A stretch of DNA of 64,000 nt from Burkholderia humptydooensis (GCF_001513745.1 NZ_CP013382.1:1612001-1676000); one strand, 5' to 3'. Shown: positions 9,484 through 17,484, counted from the first letter of the stretch. Made by a program: numbers and translations. The notes: generated by a model from the letters alone, not told the origin.

Positions 9484-10394
9484 GTCGCGCCTCGCGATCC
9501 GTCACATTGACGGCAAAAAGCGTCGATCAACGCGCTGTACGCATCGGGCGCTTCAACGTAGCCGGCATGGCCCGCACGGGGAATCACCTGCAGCCCAACA
9601 CGCGCCGCGCGCGCAATCCGCTCGCATGCGGCGGGCGGCGTGATCGCGTCGTCGCCGCCGACGGCGACCGCGACGCGGCCGCGGTAATGGACGAGATCGG
9701 ACGCGAGATCCGCGTTCGCGAGCAGATGCGCCGCTTGCGCATAGCCGGCGGGCGCGATGCGCGCCATGTTCCAGTGCACCCACGCGCGCGCCGTGTCGCT
9801 CGCATGCGCGGACAACATGTTTGCGCTGCGCTCGTCGGCGAGCCCTTGCGGGCCGAGCGACGCGAGCAGTGCGAGACGGCTGTCGCGCCGCTCGGCCCGC
9901 ACGTCGGCGGGCGCGCCGCCGTAGCCGCCGGCAGGAGAAATCAGCAGCAATCCCGCAAGCCGCTCGCTCGCGATCCGCGCGAACGCGCCGGCGACGATCG
10001 CGCCGAGCGAATGGCCGACGAGCACGCAGCGTTCGATGCGCAGCGCGTCGAGCCACGCGGCGAGCGACGCCGCGTAGTCGGCCGCGACGGGCGAGCCGGC
10101 CGCGACGCGTGACGATGCGCCATAGCCTGGCGCGTCCCACGCGAGCGCGCGACGCGTCGCGCCGAGCGCGTCGAGCTGGCGCACCCACGACGCCGCACCC
10201 GATCCGATCCCGTGCAGCAGCACGACGGGATCGCGCCCGGCTTGCTCAGTGCGCTCGCCGTACGATTCGCCCGCCTCGCGGTAGCCGATCGTGCCCGCGT
10301 CGCCCGCCGCCGCGTGTCGCTCGGCGAAGCGTTCGAGCAGCGCGGCGAAAGGCATCGCGCTCGCGCCGGCTGTCGTCGTGGAAATCGCGCTCAT
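9480..10394 (-). CDS. alpha/beta-hydrolase, meta-cleavage-product hydrolase type
   Basis: A 304-residue alpha/beta-hydrolase. The oxyanion-hole motif VVLLHGIGSGAASW lies near residue 60, the nucleophile elbow GHSLG (CVLVGHSLGAIVAGA) near 145, a late Asp around VAVGGDDAITP, and the catalytic His in RAGHAGYVEAPDAY near the C-terminus. MhpC/BphD-type enzymes of this size cleave the C-C bond of extradiol ring-cleavage products. The presence of a VOC extradiol dioxygenase in the same operon makes that role plausible, though esterase or lactonase activity cannot be excluded. The stop overlaps the IclR start (ATGA). Confidence 0.88.
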   Translation of the reverse strand: MSAISTTTAGASAMPFAALLERFAERHAAAGDAGTIGYREAGESYGERTEQAGRDPVVLLHGIGSGAASWVRQLDALGATRRALAWDAPGYGASSRVAAGSPVAADYAASLAAWLDALRIERCVLVGHSLGAIVAGAFARIASERLAGLLLISPAGGYGGAPADVRAERRDSRLALLASLGPQGLADERSANMLSAHASDTARAWVHWNMARIAPAGYAQAAHLLANADLASDLVHYRGRVAVAVGGDDAITPPAACERIARAARVGLQVIPRAGHAGYVEAPDAYSALIDAFCRQCDGSRGAT

Positions 10395-10410
10395 CGTCGT
10401 CGTCCGTGCA

Positions 10411-10938
10411 TCAGCGCTTGATCTTCGAGAGCGGCGAATCCGGCGGATACGTCGGCGTGATCGGCTTCGGCGAGCCGAGCATCACGCACATCAGCGCGTC
10501 TTCGTCGCCGATGTTGATTTCGGTCCGATAGACGCCCGGCGGCACCGAGATCAGGTCGCGTTCGCCGAGCACCGCCTCCCACGTCTCGCCGTCGCGCTCG
10601 CAGATCACCTTCATCCTGCCGCGCAGCACGAAGAAGATTTCCTCGACGTCGATATGAATGTGGCTCGGGCCGACGTTGCCGGCCGGAATCACCATCGTCG
10701 AAAACGTGAAGCCGCCCGCGGGCACCGTGTTCGCATCCTTCGCGACGCCCGTGCCGCCCGTGCCCACGTAGCGCATTTGCGCGCGGCGGTATTTCGGATC
10801 GAAATCGGCCTGGAATTTCAGCGCGTCCCAGTCGTAACGGCGCGTCTCGAGGCGCGCGACGCGCCCGTCCATCCATTCGGCGAAGCTCTCGCCCGCCGTC
10901 TGGTCCCACGATTTACGCTCGATATCGGCGTCCGCCAT
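10411..10938 (-). CDS. cupin-domain protein (possible dioxygenase or isomerase)
   Basis: A 175-residue single-domain cupin. The first metal-binding motif is GPSHIHIDVEEIFFVLRGRMKVI and the second region is LISVPPGVYRTEINIG, where one usual His is absent. Small cupins in aromatic operons act as quercetinase-like dioxygenases, gentisate or hydroxyanthranilate oxygenases, or sugar-type isomerases. The frame is open from a TTG at 10953, but the ATG at 10938, 5 nt or so after AAGGAG, is the better start. It lies between the hydrolase (16 nt) and the second SDR (38 nt). Function within the pathway is not known. Confidence 0.8.
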   Translation of the reverse strand: MADADIERKSWDQTAGESFAEWMDGRVARLETRRYDWDALKFQADFDPKYRRAQMRYVGTGGTGVAKDANTVPAGGFTFSTMVIPAGNVGPSHIHIDVEEIFFVLRGRMKVICERDGETWEAVLGERDLISVPPGVYRTEINIGDEDALMCVMLGSPKPITPTYPPDSPLSKIKR

Positions 10939-10976
10939 CGTCATCTCCTTCAAGAGTGCTAAGTGCTAACAATCGG

Positions 10977-11747
10977 TCAATGCATCACGAAGCCGCCGTT
11001 CACGGGCAGCAACTGCCCCGTGACGAAACGCGCGGCATCGGACAGCAGGAACAACATCGGCCCCGTCACGTCGGCCGGCACTTGCGCGCGCGGCAATGCG
11101 CGGCCCTGCAAGTAGTATTGGCGTCGCTCGGCCGGCACGTATGCGGTCGCCTCGACCTCGGTCAGGCCCGGCGCGATCGCGTTGACCGTCACGCCCTGCT
11201 CGCCGAACTCGCGTGCGAGCGTGTGCGTCATCGCGATCACCGCGCCCTTGCTCGCCACGTAAGCGAGCAGCTTCGGCGCGCCCCACAACGCAGTGTCGGA
11301 CGCGAGATTCACGATCGCGCCGCGGCCCGAGCGCGCGAGATGGGGCAACGCCGCGTTGCACGCGAGCCAGACGCCGCGCACGTTGACGTTCATCACCGCG
11401 TCCCACGTGTCGATCGAAAGCTCGGTCGCGCGCTTGCCGCCCGAGTTCGTGATCGCCGCGTTGTTCACGAGGCCGTCGATGCCGCCGAGCACCCGCGCGC
11501 CTTCGTCGACGAAAGCGGCGACGCTCGCCGGGTCCGCGAGGTCGAGCGCGACGAAGTGCGCGTCATGGCCCGAGTCGCGCAAGCGGTGCGCGAGCGCGCG
11601 GCCTTCGGCTTCGAGCACGTCGCCGAACGCGACTTTCGCGCCCGCCGCGACGAGCGCCTCGACGAACGCCGCGCCGAGCCCGCGCGCGCCGCCCGTGACG
11701 AGCACTCGGCGGCCGGCGAGCGCGATCGCCTGCACGGGCGCGCTCAT
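10977..11747 (-). CDS. SDR-family dehydrogenase (probable dihydrodiol or alcohol dehydrogenase)
   Basis: A 256-residue classical short-chain dehydrogenase: TGGARGLG cofactor motif near residue 15, NNAA, Ser in VNLASDTA, and an intact YVASKGAV catalytic motif, with the C-terminal GQLLPVNGGFVMH usual in 3-oxoacyl-reductase-like members. It is translationally coupled to the Rieske oxygenase (ATGA overlap at 11744-11747), so the natural proposal is that it rearomatises the cis-dihydrodiol to a catechol. The open frame continues upstream to 11975, but that extension is arginine-rich shadow sequence inside the oxygenase gene. Confidence 0.9.
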   Translation of the reverse strand: MSAPVQAIALAGRRVLVTGGARGLGAAFVEALVAAGAKVAFGDVLEAEGRALAHRLRDSGHDAHFVALDLADPASVAAFVDEGARVLGGIDGLVNNAAITNSGGKRATELSIDTWDAVMNVNVRGVWLACNAALPHLARSGRGAIVNLASDTALWGAPKLLAYVASKGAVIAMTHTLAREFGEQGVTVNAIAPGLTEVEATAYVPAERRQYYLQGRALPRAQVPADVTGPMLFLLSDAARFVTGQLLPVNGGFVMH

Positions 11748-12811
11748 GCGCGCTCCGTCGCGGGGGCCTGCGCCGCGCGATGCGCGCCGAGCGCGGCGAG
11801 ATGCTCCTGCGCGCGCTGGCGCAGCATCCGCCGCACGCGCGTGATGCCGACGTCGTGCTGATACAGGTATTCGTGATCGCGCGCGTTCGGCGCCATGCTT
11901 TCGAGCACGTAGCGGTCTTGCTCGAGCACCGCCCAGTGCAGCCCTTCGAGACGGTTCCGATACAGGAAGCGCCACACGTCGCGCTGCCAGCCCGCAACCT
12001 TGCGGGTGCGCCAGAAATAGACCTGGCAGTGGTCGTCGTCGATCGGCGTCGCGAAGCCGACGATGCCGAAGCTGCCGCCCGGGCCGAACTTGCGCTGATA
12101 CGGAATCGCGAGGCGCAGCCAGATGCAGCCCGTCTCGCCGAGCTCCACCCAGTCGAAGTTCACGTCGCGCTGGTTGACCTTCTCGAACATCAGGCCCGTC
12201 TCGGTCTTGTGCACGCGCATGTCGGCCTGCTTGTCGCCTTCGGCCATCGAATGCGACGTCGCGTGCAGATACGCGCCGTGCATCGGGTCCATCACGTTGT
12301 CGATCGCATACTGGTAATTGCAGGTCCAGTTCGACACGCAGACGAATTGCGCGTACTCGGGCCCGACGAGTTCGTCGGGCAGCACGAGCGGCGCGGGCTC
12401 GCGATGCGCGTCATCGCCGAACCACAGGAAGATCGCGCCCGCGCGCTCCTCGACCGGGTACGACTTCACGCACGACTGCCCTTCGAGCGGACAATTCGAC
12501 ACGGCCGGCACCTTCGTCACGGTGCCGCCGCCGTTCACTTCGACGCCGTGATACCAGCACGCGACGCGATCGCCGAGATTCCAGCCGAGCGACAGGCGCG
12601 CGCCGCGATGCGGACAGCGGTCTTCGAGCGCGTGCACGTTGCCCTGCCGATCGCGCCACAGCACGATCTGTTCGGACAACCGAGTGATGCCGACGGGCGC
12701 GCTCGACACCTGCCAGCTCGGCGCGACGGGATACCAGTAGTTGCGGATGCCGCGGTCGAGATACGCGCGCACCGGATCGGCGCCGGGGTTCGTTTGGGCG
12801 GAAGACGTCAT
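11744..12811 (-). CDS. Rieske non-heme iron oxygenase, catalytic subunit
   Basis: A 355-residue ring-hydroxylating oxygenase of the VanA/phthalate-oxygenase-like class, shorter than alpha subunits that need a beta partner. The Rieske cluster ligands are Cys66-x-His68 (CPHRG) and Cys85-xx-His88 (CWYHG). The catalytic iron site is Asp175, His178 and His183 in IDNVMDPMHGAYLH. No small beta subunit is encoded, so an alpha-3 homotrimer is expected. Electrons should come through the ferredoxin at 13159 and the reductase at 1614. It is expected to hydroxylate, or O/N-demethylate, an aromatic acid; the substrate is unknown. Confidence 0.93.
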   Translation of the reverse strand: MTSSAQTNPGADPVRAYLDRGIRNYWYPVAPSWQVSSAPVGITRLSEQIVLWRDRQGNVHALEDRCPHRGARLSLGWNLGDRVACWYHGVEVNGGGTVTKVPAVSNCPLEGQSCVKSYPVEERAGAIFLWFGDDAHREPAPLVLPDELVGPEYAQFVCVSNWTCNYQYAIDNVMDPMHGAYLHATSHSMAEGDKQADMRVHKTETGLMFEKVNQRDVNFDWVELGETGCIWLRLAIPYQRKFGPGGSFGIVGFATPIDDDHCQVYFWRTRKVAGWQRDVWRFLYRNRLEGLHWAVLEQDRYVLESMAPNARDHEYLYQHDVGITRVRRMLRQRAQEHLAALGAHRAAQAPATERA

Positions 12812-12845
12812 CTGTTTGCTCCGGAAGCGTTTGAGGGCGGCTGCG

Positions 12846-13157
12846 TCATTCGGCGAGCGCGGCGAGTTCCGCGCAGAAGCGCTCAGCCGTCCATTCGGCG
12901 CCGTCGGGCGTGCGAAAGCCGATGCGGTTCAGGCCCGCGACGACGTCGGCAAGCTCGGCCGCGCCGCCTTCGAACACACGTTCGAGCGCGTCGCCGAGAT
13001 CGTTCTCGTACTGCGTCGGCTCGGCCTTGCGCGTCTGCCACACGAGATTCGGCATCTGCCCGGGGATCTCGATCTGCCCCTTGCCCGCGACGTTGTTCGG
13101 CTGCGGCGCGCGCCACGGCGTGAGGAACGGATTGAAGTTCACGGTCGTCTCGTTCAT
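12846..13157 (-). CDS. small conserved protein with recombinase-like helical tail
   Basis: A 103-residue protein between the Rieske ferredoxin (1 nt away) and the oxygenase (34 nt). The N-terminal half is polar and has no membrane segment. The C-terminal half (LNRIGFRTPDGAEWTAERFCAEL) looks like the helix-turn-helix tail of serine recombinase Recombinase domains, yet no catalytic recombinase domain is present. The tight spacing and position argue that it is a working part of the oxygenase system, perhaps an assembly factor or small subunit, rather than a DNA recombinase. Function unknown. Confidence 0.75.
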   Translation of the reverse strand: MNETTVNFNPFLTPWRAPQPNNVAGKGQIEIPGQMPNLVWQTRKAEPTQYENDLGDALERVFEGGAAELADVVAGLNRIGFRTPDGAEWTAERFCAELAALAE

Positions 13158-13158
13158 G

Positions 13159-13476
13159 TCATTCCACCTTGATCTGGATTTCCTCGCCGGCGAGCCGCAC
13201 CGCGTACGTCTTCAGTGCGCGGCCGCCCGGCCCTTTCAGGCACTGGCCGGTCCTGATGTCGAACACGGCCTCGTGCAACGGGCACTCGACCGTGCCGTCG
13301 TCGACGAAGCCTTGCGTGAGAAGCGCATACGCGTGCGGGCAGACGTTCTCGAGCGCATGCAGTTCGTCGCCGACGCGGTAGATCCCGATCTCCACGCCGT
13401 CGGCGCGCTTGAACTCGATCGGCGAATCCTCGGACAACGCGCCGGCGTGTCCGGCGCAAACCCATTGTTCAGACAT
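13159..13476 (-). CDS. Rieske [2Fe-2S] ferredoxin
   Basis: A 105-residue Rieske-type ferredoxin of the BphA3/AndAb class, which shuttles electrons from the reductase to the oxygenase. Cluster ligands are Cys46-x-His48 (CPHAY) and Cys65-xx-His68 (CPLHEA). The frame is open from a TTG at 13494, but the ATG at 13476 is preceded by GAAAGGG and gives the normal start MSEQWVCAG. It is the first gene of the operon. A TATAAT box at 13545-13550 on the minus strand and the palindrome at 13511-13526 lie just upstream. Confidence 0.92.
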   Translation of the reverse strand: MSEQWVCAGHAGALSEDSPIEFKRADGVEIGIYRVGDELHALENVCPHAYALLTQGFVDDGTVECPLHEAVFDIRTGQCLKGPGGRALKTYAVRLAGEEIQIKVE

Positions 13477-13510
13477 CTCACACCCTTTCTTCAAGTCGAT
13501 CCGCTTGTTT

Positions 13511-13526
13511 GTTCCAAATAAGGAAC
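13511..13526. promoter_or_regulatory. palindromic operator, probable IclR site (operon side)
   Basis: GTTCCAAATAAGGAAC is an inverted repeat with 5-bp perfect outer arms. It lies 18 nt downstream of the minus-strand TATAAT box, that is around the transcription start. It shares GTTCCA-4nt-GGAAC geometry with the second site at 13797-13812. IclR proteins commonly bind palindromes of this size; assignment to the two local IclR proteins is inference. Confidence 0.6.
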
Positions 13527-13544
13527 GTCAGTTTATAGATGGTG

Positions 13545-13573
13545 ATTATAGGAGCGTGTTTCGAAGATCAAAA
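13545..13573 (-). promoter_or_regulatory. candidate promoter of the catabolic operon
   Basis: On the minus strand a perfect -10 hexamer TATAAT lies at 13550-13545. A weaker -35-like TTGATC lies at 13571-13566 with a short 15-nt spacer. It is about 70 nt upstream of the ferredoxin start codon. The weak -35 would fit a regulated promoter. Confidence 0.5.
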
Positions 13574-13746
13574 TAAAAAGCTGCAACGCCTAGGGAAAAT
13601 ACCGAGACCGCGCTTCCGCCCGATGCGATCCAAGCCACGCGGGATGGGCACGGAGTGGAATTTTCAGGCTTTCCGTCGATCTTTCAATGCGTTATCGGCA
13701 TGTCGTCGGACGAATCGCGGGCTTCGCGCCCATTCGAAAATTTATT

Positions 13747-13775
13747 TTGTTCCAGCCGATTTCCACCCCTATACT
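13747..13775 (+). promoter_or_regulatory. candidate sigma-70 promoter of the porin gene
   Basis: TTGTTC (13747-13752), a 17-nt spacer and TATACT (13770-13775) form a plausible promoter reading toward the porin. Transcription would start near 13782, leaving a leader of about 130 nt that contains the palindrome at 13797-13812. Confidence 0.5.
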
Positions 13776-13796
13776 CGATTCCGCCAAAGGCACGAA

Positions 13797-13812
13797 GTTC
13801 CATACATGGAAC
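13797..13812. promoter_or_regulatory. palindromic operator, probable IclR site (porin side)
   Basis: GTTCCATACATGGAAC has 7-bp perfect arms around a 2-bp centre. It starts 22 nt after the porin -10 box, the same relative position as the operon-side copy at 13511-13526. Matching sites at matching places on two divergent promoters suggest one regulator controls both. Confidence 0.6.
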
Positions 13813-13910
13813 AAAAGAAAGCCCAATATTCATGCGCGGGAACGCGCGCGATCGGCCGTTTCGCGCATGGCCACCACCCGCGTCATTTGGAGCAAAGGTC
13901 AGGAGATCAG

Positions 13911-14999
13911 ATGGTCAAGCATGCGGTAGCAGCATTGCTCGGCGCGGGCGCCGTCGCCGGCGCGTGGGCGCAGAGCAGCGTCACGCTGTACGGCAGCCTC
14001 GACGCCGGCGTCGCGTACGTGAACAACGTCGGCGGCGGCGCGAAGTGGTCGATGATTCAGGGCAACACGCAGCCCGATCGATGGGGATTGAAGGGCGTCG
14101 AGGATCTGGGCGGCGGCCTGAAGGCGATCTTCCAGCTCGAAAACGGCTTCTATACGAACAACGGCCAGATGGCGGCGGCGGGCACGATGTGGAACCGCCA
14201 GGCATTCGTCGGCCTGAATTCGGACAGGCTCGGCACGCTGACGCTCGGCCATCAGACGCCGTTCAACTTCGACTGGCTCGACCCGCTGTCGACCGCGTTC
14301 CTCGCGCAGAGCTGGTACGCATTCCATCCGGGCAACCTCGACCAGCTCGCGGACACGAGCTCCGTGCCGTTCAACAACTCGGTCAAGTACCGGTCGCCGA
14401 CCTACGCGGGCTTCACCGTGGGCGCGATGCTCGGCTTCGGCAACACGACGAACTTCTCGAACGGCCGGACGATGAGCTTCGGCGTCAACTACGCGAATGG
14501 CCCGCTCAAGGCCGCCGCCGTCTATTCGAACGAGCACGACCAGGCGTTCTCGATGGCGACCGTCGGCGGCATCGCCGGGCCGGGCGGCACGTTCCAGGGC
14601 ATGCCCGTCGCGAGCTACGTCGCAAAGAAGGCGGAGAACATGGGCGCGGGCCTGTCGTATCGCTTCGGCCCGCTGCTCGTGCACGGCCTCTACACGCACG
14701 TGAAGCTGCAGGCGAATGGTCACTCGGACACGTTCCAGAGCTACGACGCCGGCGCGAACTACCAGAGCTCGCCGTTCAACGTGATCGCGGGCGGCGCGGC
14801 AAGCTCGACGCTCGCCGGCCGCCGCTGGACGCAGTTCGAGCTCGGCGACACGTATTCGCTGTCCAAGCGCACGCAGCTCTACGCGAACGTGCTGTACGAG
14901 CACGCGAGCGGCAACGCGAAGGCGGCGTTCTTCACGGCGGGCGCGTCGAGCACGGCGAATCAGGTGATCTTTCTGGCGGGAATTCACCACTCGTTCTGA
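13911..14999 (+). CDS. outer-membrane porin, Gram-negative general porin type
   Basis: A 362-residue Burkholderiales trimeric porin. Residues 1-20 form a signal peptide ending AWAQ, followed by the usual first strand SSVTLYGSLDAGVAYVNN and the conserved DRWGLKGVEDLGGGLKAIFQLENGF. The protein ends in Phe (HHSF), as required for BAM-mediated insertion. The start at 13911 follows AGGAG; the longer frame from 13539 lacks a signal at its N-terminus. It is divergent from the catabolic operon and shares an operator motif with it, so it probably admits the pathway substrate. Confidence 0.93.
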   Translation: MVKHAVAALLGAGAVAGAWAQSSVTLYGSLDAGVAYVNNVGGGAKWSMIQGNTQPDRWGLKGVEDLGGGLKAIFQLENGFYTNNGQMAAAGTMWNRQAFVGLNSDRLGTLTLGHQTPFNFDWLDPLSTAFLAQSWYAFHPGNLDQLADTSSVPFNNSVKYRSPTYAGFTVGAMLGFGNTTNFSNGRTMSFGVNYANGPLKAAAVYSNEHDQAFSMATVGGIAGPGGTFQGMPVASYVAKKAENMGAGLSYRFGPLLVHGLYTHVKLQANGHSDTFQSYDAGANYQSSPFNVIAGGAASSTLAGRRWTQFELGDTYSLSKRTQLYANVLYEHASGNAKAAFFTAGASSTANQVIFLAGIHHSF

Positions 15000-15049
15000 G
15001 CGCGGCGCGGCGCATACCGCGCGCATCGATCGACGCGATCAGAACGCCT

Positions 15050-16000
15050 TCAGAACAACGCGACCTTGTGCCGCGCATGCGCGGCGGTCGGATCGCTGTC
15101 GAGCGGCCGATAGTTCAGGCGCTGCGACAGATCGACGGCCGCGCCGCACACGAGCTCGACGAGCCGCTCCTTTTCTTCGGCGGAGCCGATCTCCGAGCGC
15201 GGCACCGTCGCGGTGATCGCCGCGACGATCGAGCCGGAATGGTCGCGCACGGGCGCCGTCACCGCCGAGATCCCGCTCTCGAACGCACCCTCGCTGAGCG
15301 CGTAGCCGAGACGCGCGTAATGGCGCACACGCTCGTACAGCGCGTCGACGGTCGCGGGCGTATGCTCGGTGAACGCCTCGAGCCGCTTTTCCGGATAGAG
15401 CTGGCGCATCGCGTCGCGCGTCAGGTCGCCCATCAGCATATGGCCGTGCACGGTCGCGTGCGCGGGCAGCCGCGTGCCCACGTGCACCTTCACCGAGCCG
15501 AACATCGGCGCGTTGCTCTGCGCCTTCGCGACAAATACGACGTCGCGGCGATCGCGGATCAGCAGATGCGTCGACAGCCCGGTCGCGTCGCGCAAGCGCT
15601 CGAGCACCGGCGCGCCGAGGTCGGTCAATTCGAGCGAGTTCAGATATTCGAAGCCGAGGCGCAGCACGCCGACGCCGAGCCGGAAATGGCGGTCGCCGTT
15701 CGCGCGCTCGATGAAGCCGAGCGCTTCGAGCGTCTGCAACAGGCGGAACGTCGTCGTGCGCGGGATGCCGATTCGCTTCGACAGCTCGGGCGCGCTCAAC
15801 ACCGGCTCACGCGCGGAAAATTCGGACAGGATGCGCAACCCGCGCTCGAGCCCGGGAACGAGATACGACGATGCGCCGCCCGCGGCTTCGTCGTCGGCCG
15901 CGTCAGGCGCGGCGGGCGCACCGGCCGGGGCGCGGCGCGGCTTGCCCGATGCGGCGCCGGCGGCATGCTTGCCCGCGGCTGTCGTAGTGGTTTTGGCCAT
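15050..16000 (-). CDS. IclR-family transcriptional regulator, paralogue of 8629-9483
   Basis: A 316-residue IclR protein with an extra Ala/Pro-rich N-terminal tail of about 45 residues before YLVPGLERGLRILSEFS. The winged helix (LSKRIGIPRTTTFRLLQTLEALGFI) and effector domain (RLPAHATVHGHMLMGDL) closely match the operon-internal IclR, including the C-terminal LSQRLNYR. It is convergent with the porin, whose stop lies 50 nt away. The two regulators may respond to the same or successive pathway compounds. Confidence 0.92.
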   Translation of the reverse strand: MAKTTTTAAGKHAAGAASGKPRRAPAGAPAAPDAADDEAAGGASSYLVPGLERGLRILSEFSAREPVLSAPELSKRIGIPRTTTFRLLQTLEALGFIERANGDRHFRLGVGVLRLGFEYLNSLELTDLGAPVLERLRDATGLSTHLLIRDRRDVVFVAKAQSNAPMFGSVKVHVGTRLPAHATVHGHMLMGDLTRDAMRQLYPEKRLEAFTEHTPATVDALYERVRHYARLGYALSEGAFESGISAVTAPVRDHSGSIVAAITATVPRSEIGSAEEKERLVELVCGAAVDLSQRLNYRPLDSDPTAAHARHKVALF

Positions 16001-16078
16001 GTCGGCTGCAGTGGACGGAAAGAAATCGAATCATAACGCGAAGGCCGCGCGGTTTCGACGCGCGGACGCGGCCCGCCT

Positions 16079-16708
16079 TCATCCGCGCGGACGCGGCCTC
16101 GCGCGGCGCGCGTCCGCGGGCGGCCCGTTCACCCAGCGAAACGTCAGGTTGATCCGCTCGCCCTGCACGGCGGGCTCCTTCGGCACGCGGTGCCGCCACT
16201 CGCGTTGCGTGCGTCCGCGCATCACGAGCAGGCTGCCGTTCGTCAGCCGATACGCGTGCGCGACGCCCGTTTCGTTGTGCCGCAGATCGAACACCCGCGT
16301 CGCGCCGAGGCTCAGCGACGCGATCACCGGCTCGGGACCGAGCTCCGGCTCGTCGTCCGCGTGCCAGCCCATGCTGTCGAAGCCATTGCGATAGCGGTTC
16401 AGCAGCACGCTGTTGAAGCGCGCGCGGCTCGCCGCCTCGACCATCCGCTTCAGCTCGAGCACGGCGGGCGTCCACGGCGCCGGCTCGTTGCGGATGCCCG
16501 AATACACGTAGACCGCGTCCGGCTCACCCTGCCACGCGGTCAGGCGCGGCAGCGGCAACAGGCCGCGCGGCGTGTGCATCGCGTCCTGCCGCCACGCGAC
16601 CTCGTCGACGAGGCGCGCATGGAACCGGTCTGCATCGGCGGGCGCGAGCCAGTCCGGACGCCAGTCGACATCGGGTTTCGGCAGGTTGTCGAACAAATCG
16701 AACATCAT
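16079..16708 (-). CDS. alkB: AlkB-type 2-oxoglutarate/Fe(II) dioxygenase
   Basis: A 209-residue AlkB homologue that would oxidatively remove alkyl groups from DNA or RNA bases. Iron ligands are His116-x-Asp118 (GWHADDE) and His173 (EWRHRVPK), and the 2-oxoglutarate-binding segment is RINLTFR near residue 185. The substrate-pocket sequence [15 protein letters not shown] matches bacterial AlkB2/ALKBH2-like members. Two in-frame ATGs begin the protein (16708 and 16705) and cannot be separated. It is divergent from the nitroreductase and not linked to an ada-type adaptive response gene in this window. Confidence 0.9.
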   Translation of the reverse strand: MMFDLFDNLPKPDVDWRPDWLAPADADRFHARLVDEVAWRQDAMHTPRGLLPLPRLTAWQGEPDAVYVYSGIRNEPAPWTPAVLELKRMVEAASRARFNSVLLNRYRNGFDSMGWHADDEPELGPEPVIASLSLGATRVFDLRHNETGVAHAYRLTNGSLLVMRGRTQREWRHRVPKEPAVQGERINLTFRWVNGPPADARRARPRPRG

Positions 16709-16836
16709 CGGTCAAAATCTCGGCATCCGGCTATCATCGCGGAATGGCGCGAACCGCAACCCGCGATCCGCGCCGCCCTGTTCAAATTCTAGCCGCGCGA
16801 ACGCCAGACCGTTTGCGCGCTCATCCGGATCCCGAC

Positions 16837-17421
16837 ATGACTCTTTCCGATTCCGCTCTCGATCAAATTTTTCGCACCGCGCGCACGCATAACGCCTGGC
16901 AGCCGAAACCCGTCGACGACGCGCTGCTCCATCAACTGATCGAGCTCGTCAAGTGCGGCCCGACGTCGGCGAACTCGAGCCCCGCGCGCTTCGTGTTCGT
17001 GAAGTCGCAGGAGGCGAAGGCGAGGCTCAAGCCCGCGCTGTCCGAAGGCAATCTCGCGAAGACGATGGCCGCGCCCGTCACCGTGATCGTCGGGATGGAC
17101 ATGGAATTCCACGAACATCTGCCGAAGCTCTTCCCGCACGCGGACGCGCGCAGTTGGTTCGCCGGCAACGACGCGCTGATCGAAGCGACCGCGTTCCGCA
17201 ATTCGTCGCTGCAAGGCGCGTACCTGATCGTCGCCGCGCGCGCGCTCGGCCTCGATGCCGGCCCGATGTCCGGCTTCGACCAGGCAACCGTCGACGCCGC
17301 GTTCTTCGCCGGCACGTCGATCAAGTCGAACTTCCTCGTGAACCTCGGCTACGGCGATCCCGCCGGACTGTTCCCGCGCAGCCCCCGCTTCTCGTTCGAC
17401 GAAATCGCGCGCATCGAATAA
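16837..17421 (+). CDS. rutE: RutE-like nitroreductase (malonic semialdehyde reductase)
   Basis: A 194-residue FMN-dependent nitroreductase-fold protein. It matches E. coli RutE along its whole length: [27 protein letters not shown]-like [50 protein letters not shown], and the closing RFSFDE. RutE reduces malonic semialdehyde to 3-hydroxypropionate in uracil catabolism. No other rut gene is present here, so this copy is an orphan whose role may be general semialdehyde or quinone reduction. The ATG at 16837 was chosen over the longer frame from 16744 because it gives the family N-terminus. Confidence 0.88.
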   Translation: MTLSDSALDQIFRTARTHNAWQPKPVDDALLHQLIELVKCGPTSANSSPARFVFVKSQEAKARLKPALSEGNLAKTMAAPVTVIVGMDMEFHEHLPKLFPHADARSWFAGNDALIEATAFRNSSLQGAYLIVAARALGLDAGPMSGFDQATVDAAFFAGTSIKSNFLVNLGYGDPAGLFPRSPRFSFDEIARIE

Positions 17422-17430
17422 GCGCGCAAC

Positions 17431-17452
17431 GGCGGCGCGTTCGCGCGCCGCC
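17431..17452 (+). terminator. stable TTCG hairpin after the nitroreductase gene
   Basis: A perfect 9-bp stem GGCGGCGCG-TTCG-CGCGCCGCC lies 10 nt past the nitroreductase stop. The UUCG loop makes it very stable in RNA. No T-tract follows, so it may be a weak terminator, an mRNA 3' end stabiliser or a processing signal before the metallophosphoesterase gene. Confidence 0.45.
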
Positions 17453-17484
17453 GCCCCTCGGCTTCCCCCTGTTTCCTTCCGCCC

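Larger units (their letters stand above)
13477..13910. other. divergent regulatory region between catabolic operon and porin
   Basis: This 434-bp stretch has no convincing gene. It is clearly more AT-rich than its flanks and carries candidate divergent promoters and two matching GTTCCA...GGAAC palindromes, listed separately. A further half-site-like GTTCC occurs at about 13749. Confidence 0.8.

Noticed and set aside
13539..13910. Porin starting 124 codons earlier
   Set aside because: That would bury the signal peptide inside the protein and span the promoter region.
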